This document shows, piece after piece, positions 16,891 through 26,028 of a stretch of DNA of 64,000 nt. Source of the stretch: Campylobacter lari (GTDB lineage: Bacteria > Campylobacterota > Campylobacteria > Campylobacterales > Campylobacteraceae); NCBI RefSeq assembly GCF_001017575.1, contig NZ_CP011372.1, forward strand, positions 186,001 through 250,000. The letters are read 5' to 3'. Every line of letters starts with the position of its first letter. Within the stretch, counting starts at the first letter, position 1. The notes under the pieces were generated by a model. It had not been told where the DNA came from. It ran no database searches and saw nothing but the letters and a program-made list of their open reading frames with translations. Both the position numbers and the translations under genes were made by a program.

Positions 16891-18273
16891 ATGGGACAAT
16901 TGATTCATACTTTTACAGTTGAAAGCACAGATGAGATTATACCTAAGGTTAAGCAAGATTATGGCGATAAAGCTTTGATAGTAACTAATAAGCAAATTCG
17001 TCCAAAAACCATCAATCAAAAGCCTTTGTATGAGGTTATAGTAGCGATTGAAGAAGCTGATTATGAAGAGCATTTAAAACAAAACAATTTACCTATGCCA
17101 CCAAAGAAAAAACCAAACACAGCAAGTTTTCCTGAGGCTAAAATTCAAGCTCCAAAATTTGAAGATGAAAAAAAAGAAGAAGATATAGTGCTTGATTTTT
17201 CTTCAAAAGCTAAGCAAAAACCTATTAATCCTTATTTAAATACAAGCAAAAAAGATGATAATTTTTTAAATTTAAAAAACAAACTTTCTCAAGTTAGTTC
17301 AGAAATTAGCAAGGTTTCAAACTATCAAGATTTTTCTATGCCAAATCCAAATTATGATAAAAAAATTGAAGCCTTTGAAAAGCAAATGAATAAGCTTAAT
17401 GATAAAATGAATTTGCTTGTGGATATGATGTGGGATGATAAGGCAGATTTACGCAAAGAATTAGCTATACCACCTGAGTTTGCAAGTATTTATAAGCAAG
17501 CTAAGGCAAGTGGTATGCAAGAAGCGCATTTAGAAGCGATTATGAAAGCAACTATTGAAAATATGCCAAGCACTATGAAAGCAAATCAAGAAGCAGTGCA
17601 AAGGTATTTTTACTCACTTTTGCGTAATATGCTTCCATGTCGTTTAGAAAGTGAAATTAAAAAGCAAAAAATCATGATGTTAGTAGGCCCAACAGGAGTG
17701 GGTAAAACTACTACTTTAGCTAAACTTGCTTTTCGTTATGCTTATGGAGATAGACGCTATAAAACCGGTATTATAACTCTTGATACTTATAGAATAGGCG
17801 CAGTAGAGCAACTTTTCCAATATGCTAAGATGATGAAACTTCCTATTATTGATAGTATAGAGCCAAATGACTTAGATGATGCGATTAGAAGTTTAAATAC
17901 TTGTGAGGTTATTTTAGTAGATACAACCGGAAATTCACAGTATGATAAAGCAAAACTTGAAAAAACAAAAGAATTTTTATCGCATTCTAATGCACAAATT
18001 GATGTAAATTTGGTACTTTCAGCAAATACAAAATATGAAGATTTATTAGAAACTTATAATAATTTTTCATTTTTAAATATAGATACTTTAATCATTACCA
18101 AATTTGATGAAACAAAAGTATTTGGAAATGTATTTTCTTTACTTTATGAAACTAGCACTCCGATGAGCTTTTTTTCCATAGGTCAAGAAGTGCCTGATGA
18201 TATAGAAGTGGCTAATAGTGACTTTTTAGTGCGTTGTGTGTTAGAAGGTTTTAGAAGGGATGAAAATGAGTAA
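16891..18273 (+). CDS. flhF: Flagellar biosynthesis GTPase FlhF
   Basis: FlhF is an SRP-type GTPase that sets flagellar site and number, and in C. jejuni is also needed for sigma-54 flagellar gene expression. After a basic, proline-rich N-terminal half, the NG domain carries GPTGVGKTTTLAKLA (from about 266), DTYRIGAVEQL, LVDTTGNS and ITKFDE. The 460-residue length is normal. ATG follows AAGGAAAAAT. It opens a flagellar run, and its stop overlaps flhG by 8 nt. Confidence 0.96.
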   Translation: MGQLIHTFTVESTDEIIPKVKQDYGDKALIVTNKQIRPKTINQKPLYEVIVAIEEADYEEHLKQNNLPMPPKKKPNTASFPEAKIQAPKFEDEKKEEDIVLDFSSKAKQKPINPYLNTSKKDDNFLNLKNKLSQVSSEISKVSNYQDFSMPNPNYDKKIEAFEKQMNKLNDKMNLLVDMMWDDKADLRKELAIPPEFASIYKQAKASGMQEAHLEAIMKATIENMPSTMKANQEAVQRYFYSLLRNMLPCRLESEIKKQKIMMLVGPTGVGKTTTLAKLAFRYAYGDRRYKTGIITLDTYRIGAVEQLFQYAKMMKLPIIDSIEPNDLDDAIRSLNTCEVILVDTTGNSQYDKAKLEKTKEFLSHSNAQIDVNLVLSANTKYEDLLETYNNFSFLNIDTLIITKFDETKVFGNVFSLLYETSTPMSFFSIGQEVPDDIEVANSDFLVRCVLEGFRRDENE

Positions 18274-19129
18274 TCAAGCAGAAAAATTAAAAGATCTAGT
18301 GAAAAATGAAAACTCAAATGTAAAACATACTCATTTTATCGCAGTTACTAGCGGTAAAGGTGGGGTTGGAAAAAGTACTTTTAGCGCAAATTTGGGCAAC
18401 ATCCTAGCTAAAAATGGTTATAAAGTAGGGCTTTTTGATGCAGATATAGGGCTTGCAAATTTAGATGTGATTTTAAATGTGCGTGTGGAAAAAAACCTTT
18501 TACATGTTTTGAAAGGCGAATGCTCGCTAGAAGATATTTTAATAGAAGTAAAGCCAAATTTATGGCTTATCCCAGGTGAGAGTGGCGATGAAATTTTAAA
18601 ATACAATGATAAAAACATTTATGAGAGATTTTTGAATCAAACAAGTATTTTAGATGATTTAGACTTTTTAATCATTGATACAGGAGCAGGTATAGGTGGT
18701 AATATAGGAAATTTCTTAGAAATGTCTGATGAGGTTATTGTTATCACTGTGCCTGATCCTGCCGCGATTACCGATGCTTATGCTACTATTAAAACCACTT
18801 CAAAAACTAAAGAGAATTTATTAATGGTGTTTAATGTTGTTAAAAACGAAAATGAGGCTTTGAGAATTTTTGATAATATTAAAAAAGTAGCAGATATTAA
18901 CATTAAGCATAGTTTAAATTTAGAATTTTTAGGATTTTTAGGTCAAAGTAAAGATATTAGTTCTAGTATTAAAAAAAGAACTTTATTTAGTGATGATGAC
19001 ACTAATGCAAGTGATGAGCTAAAAGCCATAGCTTCTAAGCTTTTGTATAGGTTGGAACAAAAAGTGCTTAATAATGTGGGAGATAAAAGCATTATGAGTT
19101 TTTTCAAAAAGCTTTTGGATCGTTTTTAG
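18266..19129 (+). CDS. flhG: Flagellar number regulator FlhG (MinD-like ATPase)
   Basis: FlhG/YlxH is a ParA/MinD-type ATPase working with FlhF to limit flagellar number. The deviant Walker A SGKGGVGKS is at residues 29-37, with FDADIGLANLDV and LIIDTGAGI following. An ATG at 18260 is also in frame, but the GAAGGG just before it gives better spacing to the ATG at 18266. A C-terminal basic/amphipathic end (FFKKLLDRF) may bind membrane. The gene is overlapped by flhF upstream. Confidence 0.95.
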   Translation: MSNQAEKLKDLVKNENSNVKHTHFIAVTSGKGGVGKSTFSANLGNILAKNGYKVGLFDADIGLANLDVILNVRVEKNLLHVLKGECSLEDILIEVKPNLWLIPGESGDEILKYNDKNIYERFLNQTSILDDLDFLIIDTGAGIGGNIGNFLEMSDEVIVITVPDPAAITDAYATIKTTSKTKENLLMVFNVVKNENEALRIFDNIKKVADINIKHSLNLEFLGFLGQSKDISSSIKKRTLFSDDDTNASDELKAIASKLLYRLEQKVLNNVGDKSIMSFFKKLLDRF

Positions 19130-19143
19130 ATTGAGGGAAAAAG

Positions 19144-19500
19144 ATGAGACCAGAGAATTTTGTTGCTTTTTTTACTGTTTGTGGTTTTTTTATAGGATTA
19201 ATGTTTACCATAGTTAATATAGAAGATGCAGTAGAGATAGTTGTATATACTTGTTTGATTACTTTTGTATTTTATGTGTTAATCCATATAGTAATTATGA
19301 TCTTTGTAGATGTTAATAAAATTAGCGGTAGAAGCTTTAATAAAGAAAAATATGAAAATGAAAATAATAGTTTTATAGCAGAATTAGCCGCAAGAGAAAA
19401 GAAAATGGATTACTTGCTTGAAAAACTTCAAGAAGAGCGCGAAGACCTTAAAAAGCTTGAAAGCTCTTCAAAAAGAAAAGTAAAACATGCAGCCGCATAA
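19144..19500 (+). CDS. Small membrane protein in the flagellar operon
   Basis: I do not recognise a named family. The 118 residues begin with two hydrophobic segments (about 7-25 and 32-55), followed by a charged C-terminal half with likely coiled-coil character (KKMDYLLEKLQEEREDLKKL). It lies between flhG and fliA, 14 nt after flhG, and overlaps fliA by 14 nt; I recall a similar small gene at this place in C. jejuni. A flagellar role is inferred only from position. Confidence 0.75.
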   Translation: MRPENFVAFFTVCGFFIGLMFTIVNIEDAVEIVVYTCLITFVFYVLIHIVIMIFVDVNKISGRSFNKEKYENENNSFIAELAAREKKMDYLLEKLQEEREDLKKLESSSKRKVKHAAA

Positions 19501-20173
19501 TGCCTATGCTTCTACGCTAAAAAAAGAACAAGATGACTTAGTCATCTCTTATATGCCAGCATTAAGAGCTATGGCTTTTAGGCTTAAAGAGCGTTTGCCT
19601 GCTAGTATTGATGTAAATGATTTAATTAGTATTGGCGTAGAAGAGATGATCAAACTCTCACGCCGTTATGATAAAGAACAAAATGATAATTTTTGGGGTT
19701 TTGCAAGAAAAAGAGTTAATGGGGCTATGCTTGATTATCTAAGAAGCCTTGATGTGATGAGCAGAAGCAATAGGAAAATCATCAAAGATATTGATGCTAT
19801 TATAGATGAGTTTTATCAAGAAAATGAAAAAGAACCTGATGATGAATATTTAGCGCAAAGACTAAATTTAGAAGTAGAAAAGGTAAAAGAAGCAAGAGCA
19901 GCTCATGCTATATCGCTTGTTATGCCTTTGGATGAACAGCTAAATTGCTTTAATGATAGCAATATCATAGAACAAATAGAAAAAGAAGAATTAATAGAAA
20001 AAATCAACGCAGTTTTGGAAGAATTCAAAGAAAGAGAAAAGCTTGTAATACAGCTTTATTATTATGAAGAATTAAATTTAAAAGAAATCGCAGAGATTTT
20101 AGAGATTAGCGAGTCAAGAATTTCACAAATTCATAAGCGTTTGCTTAAGAAGATTAGAGAAAGGCTAGTTTAA
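19487..20173 (+). CDS. fliA: RNA polymerase sigma factor for flagellar operon (sigma-28)
   Basis: FliA directs transcription of late flagellar genes such as flagellin. Region 2 appears in SYMPALRAMAFRLKERLP and IDVNDLISIGVEEM, with FWGFARKRVNGAMLDYLRSLD as the -10 recognition helix area. Region 4 is at the end (YYEELNLKEIAEILEISESRISQIHKR). Length of 228 residues is typical. The start lies inside the 3' end of the preceding gene; the nearby ATG at 19500 is out of frame. Its stop overlaps the fliM ATG by one base. Confidence 0.95.
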   Translation: MQPHNAYASTLKKEQDDLVISYMPALRAMAFRLKERLPASIDVNDLISIGVEEMIKLSRRYDKEQNDNFWGFARKRVNGAMLDYLRSLDVMSRSNRKIIKDIDAIIDEFYQENEKEPDDEYLAQRLNLEVEKVKEARAAHAISLVMPLDEQLNCFNDSNIIEQIEKEELIEKINAVLEEFKEREKLVIQLYYYEELNLKEIAEILEISESRISQIHKRLLKKIRERLV

Positions 20174-21264
20174 TGGCTGAGATACTTTCCCAAGAAGAAA
20201 TTGATGCTCTTTTAGAAGTTGTTGATGATGATAGCGATGAGAGTACAGCTACATCAAAACTAGAAGAAATAGAAGATAAAAGAGATATAGTAGTATATGA
20301 TTTTAAGCGTCCAAATAGGGTTTCTAAAGAACAGCTTCGTTCTATCAAAGGGATTCATGATAAATTAGCAAGAAATCTTGCTTCTCAAATTTCATCCATG
20401 ATGAGAAGTATAGTTGAGATTAAACTACATTCAGTGGATCAAATGACTTATGGTGAGTTTTTGATGTCTTTACCTTCGCCAACAAGCTTTAACGTTTTTT
20501 CGATTAAGCCTTTAGATGGAAACTGTGTTTTAGAGATTAATCCAAGTATTGCTTTCCCTATGATAGATAGACTTTTGGGTGGTCAAGGGGAAAGTTTTGA
20601 CACCTTAAGAGAGCTTACAGAAATCGAGCTTAATTTGCTTGATTCTATTTTGCGTATTATTATGCAAAGGCTTAAAGAAAGCTGGATGAATGTTACAGAA
20701 ATTTATCCAAGCGTAGAGGCAAAAGAGTCAAGTCCAAATGTTGTGCAAATTGTTTCACAAAATGAGATTGTTATCATGGTGGTAATGGAGATTATCATCG
20801 GAAATTCAAGTGGTATGGTAAATATTTGTTATCCTGTTGTGCATTTGGAAAGTATTTTGAGCCGTTTGGCAAATCGTGATATTATGATGGGTGAAACTTC
20901 AGCTAAAAAATCAAGAAATAAAGAACTTAAAACCTTGATCGGTCGTGCTGAGGTAATTTATGAAGCTATGCTTGGTAAAACTTTTATCAATGTGAATGAA
21001 TTTTTAGATTTAAAACAAGGGGATATTTTAAAGCTTGATAGAAGTGCAGATGATAAAGCTATAGTAGCTATTGATAAAAAAGAAGTATTTTTAGCTCAAG
21101 TGGGGCTTCATAGATTTAGAAAGTCAATTAAAATCTTAGAACTTATCAAAACTGATAAAGATGAGATTAAAGAAATGCTTGAAAAATATGAAGATGAAAG
21201 AAGAGCAAAAGCAAATTCGTATGATGATAATGAAGAACTAGAAGAGGAAGACGATGATCAATGA
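20173..21264 (+). CDS. fliM: Flagellar motor switch protein FliM
   Basis: FliM forms the C-ring and binds CheY-P. The N-terminal EILSQEEIDALLEVV is the conserved CheY-binding peptide, followed by the CheC-like middle domain and a FliN-like C-terminal domain (FLDLKQGDILKLDRSADDK). The C-terminal tail is strongly acidic (ELEEEDDDQ). The 363-residue length is normal. It starts on the last base of the fliA stop and overlaps fliY by 11 nt. Confidence 0.96.
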   Translation: MAEILSQEEIDALLEVVDDDSDESTATSKLEEIEDKRDIVVYDFKRPNRVSKEQLRSIKGIHDKLARNLASQISSMMRSIVEIKLHSVDQMTYGEFLMSLPSPTSFNVFSIKPLDGNCVLEINPSIAFPMIDRLLGGQGESFDTLRELTEIELNLLDSILRIIMQRLKESWMNVTEIYPSVEAKESSPNVVQIVSQNEIVIMVVMEIIIGNSSGMVNICYPVVHLESILSRLANRDIMMGETSAKKSRNKELKTLIGRAEVIYEAMLGKTFINVNEFLDLKQGDILKLDRSADDKAIVAIDKKEVFLAQVGLHRFRKSIKILELIKTDKDEIKEMLEKYEDERRAKANSYDDNEELEEEDDDQ

Positions 21265-22093
21265 TTTTTTAGGCATATTCGTTAATGAATGTGTAAGTAC
21301 AATAGAAGGTTTAACAGGAAAAAGTGCTGAATTTAGCGAGTATTATGAATATGATGTAAATTCTCAAGATTCTATGACTCCGCCATTAGTTAGCGCTACT
21401 TTTAGCGTTAATAATGAAATGAAAATCAAAATCCTAGCCAGTGCAGTTTTAATGAGTGCAATTGGTGAGTGGATGATGGGAGAAGAAGAAATCTCCAAAA
21501 ACAGTGAGCTAAATGAAGATGAAATGGATGCAGCCAAAGAAGCTATACAAAATATCATCTCAGCATTTTCTACAACTTTAGGTGCACAAAAAGAAATTCC
21601 AAAAATGGAGTTTAGTCTAGAAAATTGTGAATTTGTTGCAGATAGCTTAGAACTTGGTGGTTTTCATAAGCTATATTTATATAATGTAAAAATAGCTGAT
21701 TTAGAAGAAAAAATTTCTTTAGTATTTGATGAAAAAATTTATAAGATTTTAACCAAAACTGACTTAGAGGAAATCGTAGCAACAAATGAAGATCATACGC
21801 AAGATCATAAGGCCTTGGCTAATGTAGAAGAGCTAAGAAATATCGGTTTGATTATGGATGTGCGTTTGCCTATAAGAGTGCGTATAGGTAGTAAAAAAAT
21901 GCTTTTAAAAGATGTTTTAACTATGGATATAGGTTCGGTTATCGAGCTTGATCAATTAGCAAATGATCCTTTAGAAATTTTAATAGGTGATAAAAAAATC
22001 GCTTATGGGGAAGTGGTTATCGTAGATGGAAACTTTGGAGTGCAAATTACTGAGATAGGCTCTAAAAAAGAAAGATTAGAACAACTAAGATGA
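21254..22093 (+). CDS. fliY: Flagellar motor switch protein FliY
   Basis: FliY (279 residues) combines a CheC/FliM-like N-terminal part with a C-terminal FliN-like SpoA domain seen as IMDVRLPIRVRIGSKKML and GSVIELDQLANDPLEILI. In epsilonproteobacteria FliY is a C-ring component alongside FliM and FliN. It overlaps fliM upstream and the LOG-family gene by 4 nt downstream, so that non-flagellar gene is translated with the flagellar set. Confidence 0.92.
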   Translation: MINDFLGIFVNECVSTIEGLTGKSAEFSEYYEYDVNSQDSMTPPLVSATFSVNNEMKIKILASAVLMSAIGEWMMGEEEISKNSELNEDEMDAAKEAIQNIISAFSTTLGAQKEIPKMEFSLENCEFVADSLELGGFHKLYLYNVKIADLEEKISLVFDEKIYKILTKTDLEEIVATNEDHTQDHKALANVEELRNIGLIMDVRLPIRVRIGSKKMLLKDVLTMDIGSVIELDQLANDPLEILIGDKKIAYGEVVIVDGNFGVQITEIGSKKERLEQLR

Positions 22094-22725
22094 AAGAATA
22101 TATCATTGAGGATGTTACCTATCTTAAAGAATTAGAAAAAATTCAAAAAGGCATAACCTTTTTTGGTTCTGCTAGATTAAAAGCAGATAATGAGTATTGT
22201 ATTTTGGCTTCAAAATTAGCTCAAAAGTTAGCAGATCTTGGTTATAGTATCATCAGTGGTGGTGGCGGTGGTATTATGCAAGCTGCAAATTATGGGGCTA
22301 TGCAAAGTCAAACTTCACACTTAAAATCTTTTGGATTTAATATACATTTACCATTTGAGCAAAAAGCAAATGACTTTTTAGAGTATAATATCACTTTTAA
22401 GAGCTTAGCCATTCGCAAAATGGCTCTTATTCAAAAGAGTCTAGCTTTTGTGATTTTCCCAGGCGGCTTTGGAACATTAGATGAATTTTTTGAAATTCTT
22501 ACTCTTAAACAACTTAGTTTTAAAAAAGATGTTCCTATTATTTTAGTTGGGCAAAAATTTTGGCAACCTCTTGATGAATTTATCAAAACTTCTTTACTAG
22601 AACTTGGAACTATATCTAAAAATGATGAGTTAAAGTATAGTATAAGTGATGATTTAGATGAAATTATAAGAATGATAAAGGAAAAAGATGAAAATTCTTG
22701 TTGCGATGAGTGGGGGTGTGGATAG
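22090..22725 (+). CDS. LOG-family protein (nucleoside 5'-monophosphate phosphoribohydrolase)
   Basis: The 211-residue protein belongs to the LOG/TIGR00730 family, which cleaves N-glycosidic bonds of nucleotides and was first known from cytokinin activation. It has [15 protein letters not shown] (about 55-69) and [13 protein letters not shown] (about 123-135), the family's active-site motifs. It sits at the end of the flagellar run. Its last 12 codons overlap the start of mnmA by 38 nt, giving a Cys-rich tail (CCDEWGCG) that is read from the mnmA P-loop coding sequence in another frame. Confidence 0.85.
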   Translation: MKEYIIEDVTYLKELEKIQKGITFFGSARLKADNEYCILASKLAQKLADLGYSIISGGGGGIMQAANYGAMQSQTSHLKSFGFNIHLPFEQKANDFLEYNITFKSLAIRKMALIQKSLAFVIFPGGFGTLDEFFEILTLKQLSFKKDVPIILVGQKFWQPLDEFIKTSLLELGTISKNDELKYSISDDLDEIIRMIKEKDENSCCDEWGCG

Positions 22726-23704
22726 TACTGTAACTGCTTATAAATTAAAACAAGCAGGACATGAGATCATAGGTTGTTATATGAAGCTTCATGGAAAAGC
22801 TAATTATCATGAAGAAAATATACAAAAAGTTGAAAAAGTTGCTAAATTTTTAGACATTAAATACCATATTTTAGACTTACAAGAAGATTTTAAAAATCAA
22901 GTTTATATGCCTTTTGTTAATACTTACAAAGAAGGAAAGACGCCAAATCCTTGTGCTTTGTGTAATCGCTTTATCAAGCTTGGCAAGCTTTCGGAATTTG
23001 CTAAGAGTTTGGGTTGTGAAAAATTAGCCACAGGTCATTATGCAAGGATAGAAAATGGTTTGATTAAAACTGCAGTTGATGAGAGTAAGGATCAAAGCTA
23101 TTTTTTAGCAAATGCAGATAAAAAGGCTTTAGAGTATTTGATTTTCCCTCTTGGAGAGATGAAAAAAGAAGATGTGAAAAAATTTGCTTCTACAATCGAT
23201 GTTTTAAAATCTTTTGCAACACAAAAGGAAAGTTCTGAGATTTGTTTTGTGGAAGATACTTATGTGCAAGTTTTAGATCAGTTTATGGATACTAAAATTC
23301 CAGGTATTGTAAGAGATAGTAGCGGTAAAGAAGTAGGAAAACACGAAGGTTATATGCACTATACCATAGGTAAAAGAAGAGGTTTTGAAGTGCGTGGGGC
23401 TCATGAGCCACATTTTGTATTAAAAATTGATCCTAAAAAAAATGAAATCATAGTAGGTAAAAAAGAAGAGCTTAAGATAAGTGAATTTAAGCTTGATAAT
23501 ATTAATTTATTTATCGATGCTAAAGAAATAGATTGTGAAGTAAAAATACGCTATAGGTCAAGATCAACCCCGTGTAAAGTTTTGATTAATGAAGATAAGA
23601 GTGCAAAAATCATCTTACAAGAGCCTGTTTATGGGCTTGCTAGCGGGCAAATGGCAGTATTTTATGATAAAGATTTAGTTCTTGCAAGCGGATTTATAAA
23701 ATAA
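22688..23704 (+). CDS. mnmA: tRNA-specific 2-thiouridylase MnmA
   Basis: MnmA thiolates U34 of tRNAs for Lys, Glu and Gln. The PP-loop SGGVDS is at residues 8-13. The catalytic cysteines are C92 in PNPCALCN and C186 in SSEICFVED. Length 338 is in the bacterial range. The ATG follows AAAGGAAAAAG and lies 38 nt inside the LOG gene, but it gives the exact conserved N-terminus, so the overlap is real. Strong hairpins follow the stop. Confidence 0.95.
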   Translation: MKILVAMSGGVDSTVTAYKLKQAGHEIIGCYMKLHGKANYHEENIQKVEKVAKFLDIKYHILDLQEDFKNQVYMPFVNTYKEGKTPNPCALCNRFIKLGKLSEFAKSLGCEKLATGHYARIENGLIKTAVDESKDQSYFLANADKKALEYLIFPLGEMKKEDVKKFASTIDVLKSFATQKESSEICFVEDTYVQVLDQFMDTKIPGIVRDSSGKEVGKHEGYMHYTIGKRRGFEVRGAHEPHFVLKIDPKKNEIIVGKKEELKISEFKLDNINLFIDAKEIDCEVKIRYRSRSTPCKVLINEDKSAKIILQEPVYGLASGQMAVFYDKDLVLASGFIK

Positions 23705-23711
23705 AAAAGCT

Positions 23712-23760
23712 AAAGGGTTGCACCCCTTTGGCGTTGCACCCTTTATACTAACTTTTTTTT
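23712..23760 (+). terminator. Terminator with alternative hairpins after mnmA
   Basis: AAAGGG (23712-23717) can pair with either of two CCCTTT copies (23724-23729 or 23739-23744), each within a repeated TTGCACCC. The region ends in eight T residues (23753-23760). It is G/C-rich against its surroundings and terminates the long flagellar-mnmA run. Confidence 0.7.
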
Positions 23761-23812
23761 AAAAATTAAAATTATTTTATTGTAATAAAAAATAAGAAAA
23801 TTGTGGTTGAGG

Positions 23813-23852
23813 TTTTTCTAAGATAGATTAAGCAAATCTTGTCTTAGAAAAA
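23813..23852 (-). terminator. Hairpin terminator for the minus-strand gene at 23878
   Basis: TTTTTCTAAGA (23813-23823) and TCTTAGAAAAA (23842-23852) form an 11-bp stem, extended internally by AGATT/AATCT. It lies 25 nt past the stop of the minus-strand gene and is flanked by T runs on both strands, so it may act bidirectionally. Confidence 0.6.
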
Positions 23853-23877
23853 TTATATTGCATTTGATAGGTTGATC

Positions 23878-24300
23878 TTATTCAGTCATATCAACAATTG
23901 CTCCACTATTTTGACATCTTTCTTTATTCCATTTTCTTGTATCACACATGCCATAAACTATTTCATGTTTATTCAAATCGCCATTTTTATAGTTGATATA
24001 AACAACATCTCCATATTCTATTTCGCCTCTTGCAACTTCTTTAGCTAATTCATCTTGAGTCGGTTTTATCTCTTCAAAATCTTCAGCTACTTCAGGGTGT
24101 TTTTCTTTTAAAGCATTTAAATCAACATCTTTAAGGCTTTTTATCACAACATTAGAGCCATAATCTTTTTTTAAAGTTTTAATGAATAAATCATAACCAC
24201 CTTTAGAACCTTTACTTGGATCATATTTATAATCTACTCCATTAGCACATGCTATAAAAGAAATTAATGCTAAAGCACCAAACATTGTTTTTTTAATCAT
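23878..24300 (-). CDS. Secreted/periplasmic hypothetical protein
   Basis: The 140-residue product has an N-terminal signal peptide (IKKTMFGALALISFIACA) followed by a probable signal peptidase I site after ACA; the Cys there does not fit a good lipobox. The mature part is charged, with Lys/Glu-rich helices and two further Cys in MCDTRKWNKERC that could form a disulfide. I recognise no family. An in-frame ATG at 24315 exists, but AAAAGGA with correct spacing favours 24300. It is a single gene bounded by its own terminator and by pgpA upstream on the same strand. Confidence 0.7.
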   Translation of the reverse strand: MIKKTMFGALALISFIACANGVDYKYDPSKGSKGGYDLFIKTLKKDYGSNVVIKSLKDVDLNALKEKHPEVAEDFEEIKPTQDELAKEVARGEIEYGDVVYINYKNGDLNKHEIVYGMCDTRKWNKERCQNSGAIVDMTE

Positions 24301-24367
24301 TTTTATCCTTTTCATTTTAGTTTGTGAAGTTTATCATAAATGAAGTTAAACTTAAAAAATTATGGAG

Positions 24368-24859
24368 TTAAAATATCTCCATAATGCTTATATCAAACCA
24401 TAAAAGATCAAATTTAAGTAAAATTCCATAAATCACAGCGCTAAATAAACCTGCGAAAATTCCTGCTAAAACATCATCTAGCATTACCCCTAAACCACCT
24501 TTGGTTTTTTTGTCAATTTTACCTATGATAGATGGTTTTGTGATATCAAAAAATCTGAACAAAACAAAAGAAAGTAAAAAAGTAAAAACACTCTGTCCGC
24601 AAATTGCCAAGGCTAAAAACACCCCAACAACTTCATCTATAACGATGTGTTTATCATCGTGTATGCCTGTTTGTTTTTCATACTGATCGATGATTTTTAT
24701 AGAGATTAAAAAAAGTAAAATAGCAAGTAAGATTAAAGTTTCTACGCCTAAATACCTTAAAATAAAAAAAGCAGGGATTAGCGCTGCTATCGTGCCAAAG
24801 GTTCCTGGAGCTTTACTAATACTACCTGAATAAAAAAAAGTTAAAAATAATTTTTGCAT
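24368..24859 (-). CDS. pgpA: Phosphatidylglycerophosphatase A
   Basis: PgpA is an inner-membrane phosphatase that makes phosphatidylglycerol. The N-terminal SKAPGTFGTIAAL, central HDDKHIVIDEVVGVF and C-terminal MLDDVLAGIFAG are family signatures, with hydrophobic segments between. Length 163 is typical. It starts 2 nt after the ATP-sulfurylase-like gene, indicating a shared transcript. Confidence 0.93.
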   Translation of the reverse strand: MQKLFLTFFYSGSISKAPGTFGTIAALIPAFFILRYLGVETLILLAILLFLISIKIIDQYEKQTGIHDDKHIVIDEVVGVFLALAICGQSVFTFLLSFVLFRFFDITKPSIIGKIDKKTKGGLGVMLDDVLAGIFAGLFSAVIYGILLKFDLLWFDISIMEIF

Positions 24860-24861
24860 GA

Positions 24862-26028
24862 TTACACCATATATGACATTTGATGAAGTTTTATAAGTTG
24901 CTCATAAAATTCTTTGTCGCTTCGATATTCTAAAATACCATGCGTAGGGAAAAGATTGCTATAGATATTTTGTTTATTATGAAAGCGATTTGGAAAAAGC
25001 TCAGATAAAATCAAAGCTGAAATTTCTCTTCTTATAAAAACTGCTGGTGGAATGATACCAAGTCTAAGTAAATTTTTTAAAGAATCGCCATGGTATTTCA
25101 TATGATGATGAGCTCCATGCGGGCATGATTTGGTGCTTACTATCATTTTGCATTCATCGCAAAATACAAATTCAGGAAGTATGGTTACTTCTATATTATA
25201 ATCTTTTGCAAAGTCATCAAGTACAGTAAAGGCTCTGTTTTGATTAAAATACATTCCAAGTCCTGCATGATTTTGTCCTACAAAAAGCTTATTACAGTCA
25301 AAACTTTTAGCCAAAGCACATTCAAGAACTGGATTTAAATGTGAGGCAAAAATTTTGATATTATGCAAAGGTATGAGTAAAACCCTAGAAGATGGTAAGT
25401 AATTTTGTGCAAAAACATCAAAACAACGCTTTTTAAGTTTTAAGCTCAAACCGTTATTTTCATAAGATTCTATAAGGAAAATAATCACTAGATCAGATTG
25501 CTCTATAGCCCATCTTAAAATTCTCTCATGCGCTCTGTGAAAAGGGTCAAAACTTGAAACAATGGCAGTGATATTGGAAGGGTTTAATCTTTTTTTGATT
25601 TTTTCAAAATCTTCTTTAATAGCCTTGATATGATTATGATAAATTTCAAATTCCCCACTAATGCAAGTTTTTCCAAAATCTTGAATTAAACAAGCATTAG
25701 GTCTAAAAATATCATTGCTGTTTTTATCATTTTCAAATTTACTTTCTAAAATGATATGTCCTATGATTTTATCATTGCAGATAAAATCTATTTTATCGCC
25801 AACTTTTGCATTTTTTAAAACTGTATTATTCTCTTCAGTGCTAGCGGGTGCAAAGGTTAGAGTATAAGGAATTTTTTGATTATGAATCATTCCAGTAGCT
25901 AGGACTTCATCTCTTTCTTTTTGGTTCATTAATTTAGTAAAAGAACCAAAAATTCCTTCTTTGATAAAGCATAAAACCTCGTATTCTTCCTCTGAGATTA
26001 TAATGCTATTTTTTCTTTGTAATGCCAT
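24862..26028 (-). CDS. ATP-sulfurylase-family protein (divergent)
   Basis: The 388-residue protein resembles sulfate adenylyltransferase: a PUA-like N-terminal domain, then a nucleotidyltransferase core. The HxGH-type motif is altered to FDPFHRAHERIL, and the usual QxRNP is replaced by SSFDP. VGQNHAGLG and the putative zinc site CDECKMIVSTKSCPHGAHHH (C-x2-C...C-P-H) are retained, as is the C-terminal LLRLGIIPP region. C. jejuni has a similar gene beside its cemR and ispDF. No sulfate-reduction or PAPS genes are nearby, so its real substrate is uncertain. It overlaps cemR by 23 nt. Confidence 0.75.
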   Translation of the reverse strand: MALQRKNSIIISEEEYEVLCFIKEGIFGSFTKLMNQKERDEVLATGMIHNQKIPYTLTFAPASTEENNTVLKNAKVGDKIDFICNDKIIGHIILESKFENDKNSNDIFRPNACLIQDFGKTCISGEFEIYHNHIKAIKEDFEKIKKRLNPSNITAIVSSFDPFHRAHERILRWAIEQSDLVIIFLIESYENNGLSLKLKKRCFDVFAQNYLPSSRVLLIPLHNIKIFASHLNPVLECALAKSFDCNKLFVGQNHAGLGMYFNQNRAFTVLDDFAKDYNIEVTILPEFVFCDECKMIVSTKSCPHGAHHHMKYHGDSLKNLLRLGIIPPAVFIRREISALILSELFPNRFHNKQNIYSNLFPTHGILEYRSDKEFYEQLIKLHQMSYMV

